The notes below the pieces were generated by a model. It was not told where the DNA came from. It saw only the letters and a program-made list of their open reading frames with translations, and did no database searches. Positions 63,785 to 64,000 of a DNA stretch of 64,000 nt are shown piece after piece; positions within the stretch are counted from its first letter, which is position 1; each line of letters begins with the position of its first letter. The position numbers and the translations under genes were made by a program. This DNA comes from Achromobacter agilis (lineage in GTDB: Bacteria > Pseudomonadota > Gammaproteobacteria > Burkholderiales > Burkholderiaceae_B). The stretch covers positions 62,001 through 126,000 of the forward strand of contig NZ_UFQB01000001.1 of the NCBI RefSeq assembly GCF_900496965.1. The letters run 5' to 3'.

Positions 63785-64000
63785 ATGGCCCGCAACGTCG
63801 AAATCAAGGCCCGGGTCGACAGCCTGGAGGCCATCGAGCCCCTGGCGGCGGCGCTGTCCGGCCAGGAGCCCGTGCCTATCGCTCAGGACGACACCTTCTT
63901 CGCCTGTCCCAACGGCCGCCTGAAGCTGCGCGCCTTCGCCGATGGCTCGGGCGAGCTGATCTTCTATCGCCGCAGCGACGAAACCGGCCCCAAGGAAAGC
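63785..64000 (+). CDS. CYTH-domain protein, class IV adenylate cyclase-like (3' truncated by window)
   Basis: Only the first 72 residues are in the window. VEIKARVDSLEAIEPLA carries the CYTH signature (E-I-K with alternating charged residues), followed by DTFFACPNGRLKLRAFADGSGELIFYRR, where further basic residues of the tunnel appear. The family includes class IV (CyaB) adenylate cyclases and triphosphatases such as thiamine triphosphatase; the choice cannot be made from the fragment. RBS-like AAGGA precedes the ATG at 63785. Confidence 0.85.
   Translation, partial: MARNVEIKARVDSLEAIEPLAAALSGQEPVPIAQDDTFFACPNGRLKLRAFADGSGELIFYRRSDETGPKES

Overview
This 64 kb window is a GC-rich chromosomal segment of a betaproteobacterium, most likely Alcaligenaceae (Bordetella or Achromobacter group). 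Four lines of evidence support this. It carries four orphan Bug-type periplasmic binding proteins without TctA/TctB permeases. It has the gene block rsmB, DUF4390, NtrY-type kinase, NtrX-like regulator, trkA, trkH, which I recognise as the plr locus of Bordetella. It contains many LysR and GntR-controlled catabolic units. Its housekeeping order (ispB / rplU-rpmA-obgE-proB, yibN-grxC-secB-gpsA) is typical of the group. I see no rRNA, CRISPR array, integrase, transposase or phage module. The species assignment is inference.

Layout. 1-6954: a LivJHMGF-type ABC importer (first gene cut by the window edge), a GntR/FCD regulator, an alpha/beta hydrolase with an extra N-terminal domain, and a metallo-beta-lactamase-fold hydrolase, all on + and tightly packed. 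6988-8019: remnant of a TonB-dependent receptor, followed by AT-rich DNA with a Fur-like site. 8020-11582: two small secreted proteins and a NarL-type two-component system. 11805-20275: a CoA-thioester catabolic region, with Bug-LysR-Bug-CaiB-enoyl-CoA hydratase on minus and, divergently, a double acyl-CoA dehydrogenase plus a quinone reductase. 20377-25128: tRNA-Pro(CGG), a short tandem-repeat tract, ispB, and divergently rplU-rpmA-obgE and proB. 25146-26966: an orphan winged-helix regulator with a degenerate receiver, a divergent XRE regulator, and a SecD-head-like lipoprotein. 27170-29242: a TPP riboswitch and thiC.

29243-29934 holds no gene but has palindromic repeats. 29935-33341: a FadR-type regulator translationally coupled to an FAD-linked oxidase, and a membrane diguanylate cyclase. 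33451-38103 (minus): gpmA, envC, ctpA, moeB. 38277-41726 (+): yibN, grxC, secB, gpsA and a Bug gene. 41743-45307: trmL, comF, a BioC-like methyltransferase, ybdK. 45308-45915: a second gene-free stretch with the same palindrome family. 45916-53796 (minus): rsmB, DUF4390, plrS, plrR, trkA, trkH, nearly all coupled by 4-nt overlaps, so K+ uptake is co-expressed with a two-component system. 53902-58150: LysE exporter, amidase plus Bug gene, divergent LysR. 58273-64000: rimO, sugE with divergent HxlR regulator, a ferritin-like protein, a LOG-family protein, an NTF2-like protein, a HAD phosphatase, a PPOX-like flavoprotein, and a CYTH-domain gene cut by the window end.

Points most worth a second look: the thiC leader, where a divergent TPP riboswitch is followed by a hairpin that hides the ribosome-binding site; the GTGTC-GACAC palindrome clusters in the two largest gene-free gaps; the plr/trk operon with a receiver-Fis regulator lacking the AAA+ domain; the paired SecD-head-like secreted proteins; the two-domain hydrolase paired with an MBL hydrolase behind a Liv transporter; and the decayed receptor gene whose natural C-terminus is still readable past a nonsense codon. 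All family calls are from reading motifs; no database search was run.
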